Origin: Nitrobacter sp051535215 | GTDB lineage: Bacteria; Pseudomonadota; Alphaproteobacteria; Rhizobiales; Xanthobacteraceae | DNA: 64,000 bases | Assembly: GCF_051535215.1 (NCBI RefSeq) | Contig: NZ_JBPPLY010000009.1 | Span: forward strand, 1-64,000 | Direction: 5' to 3' | Part shown: in pieces, positions 62,061-64,000 of the stretch | Layout of the letters: each line of letters begins with the position of its first letter | Numbering within the stretch: the first letter of the stretch is position 1 | Notes under the pieces: generated by a model | Told to the model about the DNA's origin: nothing | The model's database searches: none | What the model saw: the letters and a program-made list of their open reading frames with translations, nothing else | Made by a program: the position numbers and the translations under genes

Positions 62061-63062
62061 ATGGCGCGTCTGATCTTTTTGCCTCTGCTGTTGGTCGGCG
62101 CGATCCTGTTTGCCCTTTCGATCGGTCGCTACCCGCTTGGGATTGGCGACATCGCTGCGTTCTTTCAAGCCATGGCCGGCGTGAGGCCGATGGCGCCGGA
62201 TCGCTATCAGCTGCTTCACAATATCATCGTGGAAATCCGCCTGCCGCGGATTCTCGGCGCGGCGCTGGTTGGGGCCGCTCTCGCGTCATCCGGCGCTGCA
62301 TTTCAAGCGGTGTTTCGCAATCCGCTGGTTTCGCCGGGAATTCTCGGTGTCCTCGGCGGCGCGAGCTTCGGCGCGGCTTTGGGCATCCTGCTGTCCGGCA
62401 ACTGGGCGTTGATCCAGCTCTCGGCCTTTGCGATGGGGCTTGTCGCGGTCGGCATCGGACTTCTGATCGCCAACATGTTCGGCCGTGGTTCGATGATCAT
62501 GCTGGTGCTCGGCGGCATGATTTCCGCCGCGCTTTTCACCTCGGCGCTTTCGATCGTCAAATACACAGCCGACCCCTATGAGCAGTTGCCGGCCATCGTG
62601 TACTGGCTGATGGGCAGTCTGGGTGGCCTCGATATGACCCAGATTCGCTGGGCCGCGATTCCGGTCGCCGGCGGCCTCATGGTGCTTGCGATGTTCGGCC
62701 GCGCGCTCGATGCGCTGTCGATGGGGGACGATGAGGCGCGCGCGCTCGGCGTGCCGGCGCAGCAGGTGCGCTATGGCGTGATCGGTGCCGCGACGCTGGT
62801 CTCCGCTCTATCGGTGTCGCTCGCCGGCATGATCGGGTGGGTCGGTCTCGTGGTTCCGCATGTGGTGCGTCTCGTACTCGGGCCAGGCAATGCACGGCTG
62901 CTCCCCGCCAGCGCGTTTTCCGGCGCCATTTTTCTGATCGCGGCCGATTGTCTTTCGCGCAGCATCACGCGATCCGAAATTCCCATCGGGATTCTCACTG
63001 AACTGATCGGCATCCCGGCCTTCATCATCGTTCTGCATCGGGCCCGGCAAGGCTGGACATGA
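62061..63062 (+). CDS. FecCD/BtuC-family ABC transporter permease
   Basis: Inner-membrane permease of 333 residues with about ten helices. Family features: LPRILGAALVGAALASSGAAFQAVFRNPLVSPGILG near the N-terminus, VLGGMISAALFTSALSI, YWLMGSLGGL, and SLAGMIGWVGLVVPHVVRLVLG, the cytoplasmic coupling region. This is the type used for siderophores, heme, B12 and, in Haemophilus MolB, molybdate/tungstate. Its stop overlaps the start of the ATPase gene. Exact Mo-box D is directly upstream. Confidence 0.93.
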   Translation: MARLIFLPLLLVGAILFALSIGRYPLGIGDIAAFFQAMAGVRPMAPDRYQLLHNIIVEIRLPRILGAALVGAALASSGAAFQAVFRNPLVSPGILGVLGGASFGAALGILLSGNWALIQLSAFAMGLVAVGIGLLIANMFGRGSMIMLVLGGMISAALFTSALSIVKYTADPYEQLPAIVYWLMGSLGGLDMTQIRWAAIPVAGGLMVLAMFGRALDALSMGDDEARALGVPAQQVRYGVIGAATLVSALSVSLAGMIGWVGLVVPHVVRLVLGPGNARLLPASAFSGAIFLIAADCLSRSITRSEIPIGILTELIGIPAFIIVLHRARQGWT

Positions 63063-63874
63063 TGACGGCTGTCGTCGCCAGCGAATGTCTCGAGGCGCGG
63101 GGTGTGCATTTCCCGCGCGGCTCGCGCATTATTCTGGACGACATCACCATCCGCCTCCGTTCGGGCGAGATCGTTGCGTTGCTCGGAGCTAACGGCGCCG
63201 GCAAGAGTACGTTGTTTCGTATCATGCTGGGCTTTCTCAAACCCGAGCGGGGGGAAGTCCGGCTCAACGACAGGCCGCTTTCGGAGTTCTCTCGCCGGGC
63301 GCTGGCTCAGCGTATCGCCTATGTGCCGCAAGCGCACGTCGCGCCGTTTCCCTACAAAGTGCACGATGTGGTGCTGCTCGGCCGCCTTGCCGAGACAGGC
63401 ATTTTCCGCGCTCCGCAGGCCGCCGACCATCGGGTCGTGGACGACGTGCTGGAGCGGCTGGCGATCACGCATCTTGCGGCGCGTCCCTATACCGAAATCT
63501 CAGGTGGCGAGCGGCAACTCACTTTGATCGCCCGCGCGCTCGTGCAAGGCGCCCGCATTCTCGTCATGGACGAGCCGATGACGGGGCTCGATTATGGCTA
63601 TCAGGTCCGGCTGCTGCAGCATCTGGTCGACCTCGCTGGCGGCGGCCGCACAATCCTGATGAGCACCCACAATCCGGAGCACGCGGTCCAGGCCGCGACA
63701 CGCATCGCCGTGCTGCGCGACGGCGCGATCATGGCGGACGGTCCGCCGACAGAAATCATCACGCCATCGCTCATTCGCGCGCTCTACGGCGTTGAGGTCT
63801 CGACGTTGACGAGTGCCGAGGGCCGGATGGTGATCGTCCCGGCAATGGAAAGGGCGCCGTCGACACGGGCGTAA
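63059..63874 (+). CDS. FecE/BtuD-family ABC transporter ATPase
   Basis: 271 residues, cytoplasmic partner of the FecCD permease. Walker A LLGANGAGKST, signature ISGGERQL, Walker B ILVMDEPMTGLD and switch His in MSTHNPEHA. The ATGATGA overlap offers ATG at 63059 or 63062, either one overlapping the permease stop. Together with a binding protein it forms a complete type II importer; candidate binding proteins are encoded at 57232 and at the right window edge. Confidence 0.93.
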   Translation: MMTAVVASECLEARGVHFPRGSRIILDDITIRLRSGEIVALLGANGAGKSTLFRIMLGFLKPERGEVRLNDRPLSEFSRRALAQRIAYVPQAHVAPFPYKVHDVVLLGRLAETGIFRAPQAADHRVVDDVLERLAITHLAARPYTEISGGERQLTLIARALVQGARILVMDEPMTGLDYGYQVRLLQHLVDLAGGGRTILMSTHNPEHAVQAATRIAVLRDGAIMADGPPTEIITPSLIRALYGVEVSTLTSAEGRMVIVPAMERAPSTRA

Positions 63875-63897
63875 GCGGACTGGCGCGTCAGTGTCGC

Positions 63898-64000
63898 TCA
63901 GGGGCGGCCGCTCAGGATATTCTCGACCTGTTGTTTGGTCAGCGGTGTCTTGAAAAATGCCGCATAGAATGCCGCAACTTCGTCGCGGATATCCCAATCC
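63898..64000 (-). CDS. C-terminal end of a second FecB/MolA-type periplasmic binding protein (partial)
   Basis: Only the last 33 codons are inside the window, ending at TGA 63900-63898. The sequence contains DEVAAFYAAFFKTPLTKQQV and ends ILSGRP. From FY onward it aligns without gaps to the end of the binding protein at 57232 (FYKDFYRIDLSDDEVREFLS): same length, same FY, L, V and LS positions. It converges on the ATPase gene with a 23-bp gap. Identification rests on this short match. Confidence 0.6.
   Translation of the reverse strand, partial: DWDIRDEVAAFYAAFFKTPLTKQQVENILSGRP

Overview
The window looks like chromosomal DNA of an alphaproteobacterium of the Bradyrhizobium/Rhodopseudomonas/Afipia/Nitrobacter group. 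This rests on gene content and style, not on a database search: high-GC coding sequence, a bifunctional PutA of about 1000 residues, homospermidine synthase paired with ornithine decarboxylase, a GTTATA-n-TATAAC Zur box, a probable speF leader, and a dispersed GCTTCTGAT hairpin repeat. I see no phage, integrase, transposase, CRISPR array, rRNA or tRNA. There is one 100-base run of N.

Layout. 1-2522: the end of a cobalamin riboswitch and metE. 2767-6606: a three-gene gluconate-dehydrogenase-like complex. 6832-9657: csoR and copA, divergent around a shared copper operator. 9695-11727: a DUF2147 protein, sodB and a frameshifted crcB. 11804-16892: Zur box, His-rich micro-protein, znuCBA, a COG0523 GTPase with a long His tract, and a WD40 protein. 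17155-24032: polyamine genes (homospermidine synthase, ornithine decarboxylase) with a CDF exporter, rnk and a GNAT enzyme. 24185-32716: an M3 peptidase, MAPEG protein, hemH, SPFH/NfeD pair, arabinose-5-phosphate isomerase and an outer-membrane barrel broken by the N run. 32744-35608: FGGY kinase, DUF2478 and modE. 35782-43543: an MscS-family channel, a small Cys-rich secreted protein, a two-component flavin monooxygenase, a permease and pncB. 43711-46727: a TonB receptor with a ModA-like binding protein. 47215-56629: LemA/TPM genes, an amidohydrolase, a repeat-rich membrane protein, putA and cspA. 57232-64000: TonB receptor, methyltransferase, periplasmic binding protein, FecCD permease and ATPase, and the end of a second binding protein.

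The most interesting signal is regulatory. Four intergenic 24-bp sites of the form CGnTAT-N12-ATAnCG (one exact, three with one mismatch) lie upstream of the DUF2478-kinase operon, of both TonB-receptor operons and of the FecCD-type ABC transporter. They match the shape of ModE operators as I remember them, and a ModE-like DNA-binding protein is encoded here. Together these suggest a ModE-controlled, TonB-driven system that takes up molybdate, tungstate or a metallophore across both membranes: two receptors, a ModA-like protein, and a MolABC/FecBCD-like importer. This is inference from sequence.

Two assembly or mutation points matter to users. The N run at 32363-32462 is flanked by identical 127-bp copies; collapsing them restores a single in-frame barrel gene. 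The crcB gene needs a one-base correction before about 11460 to be read through.
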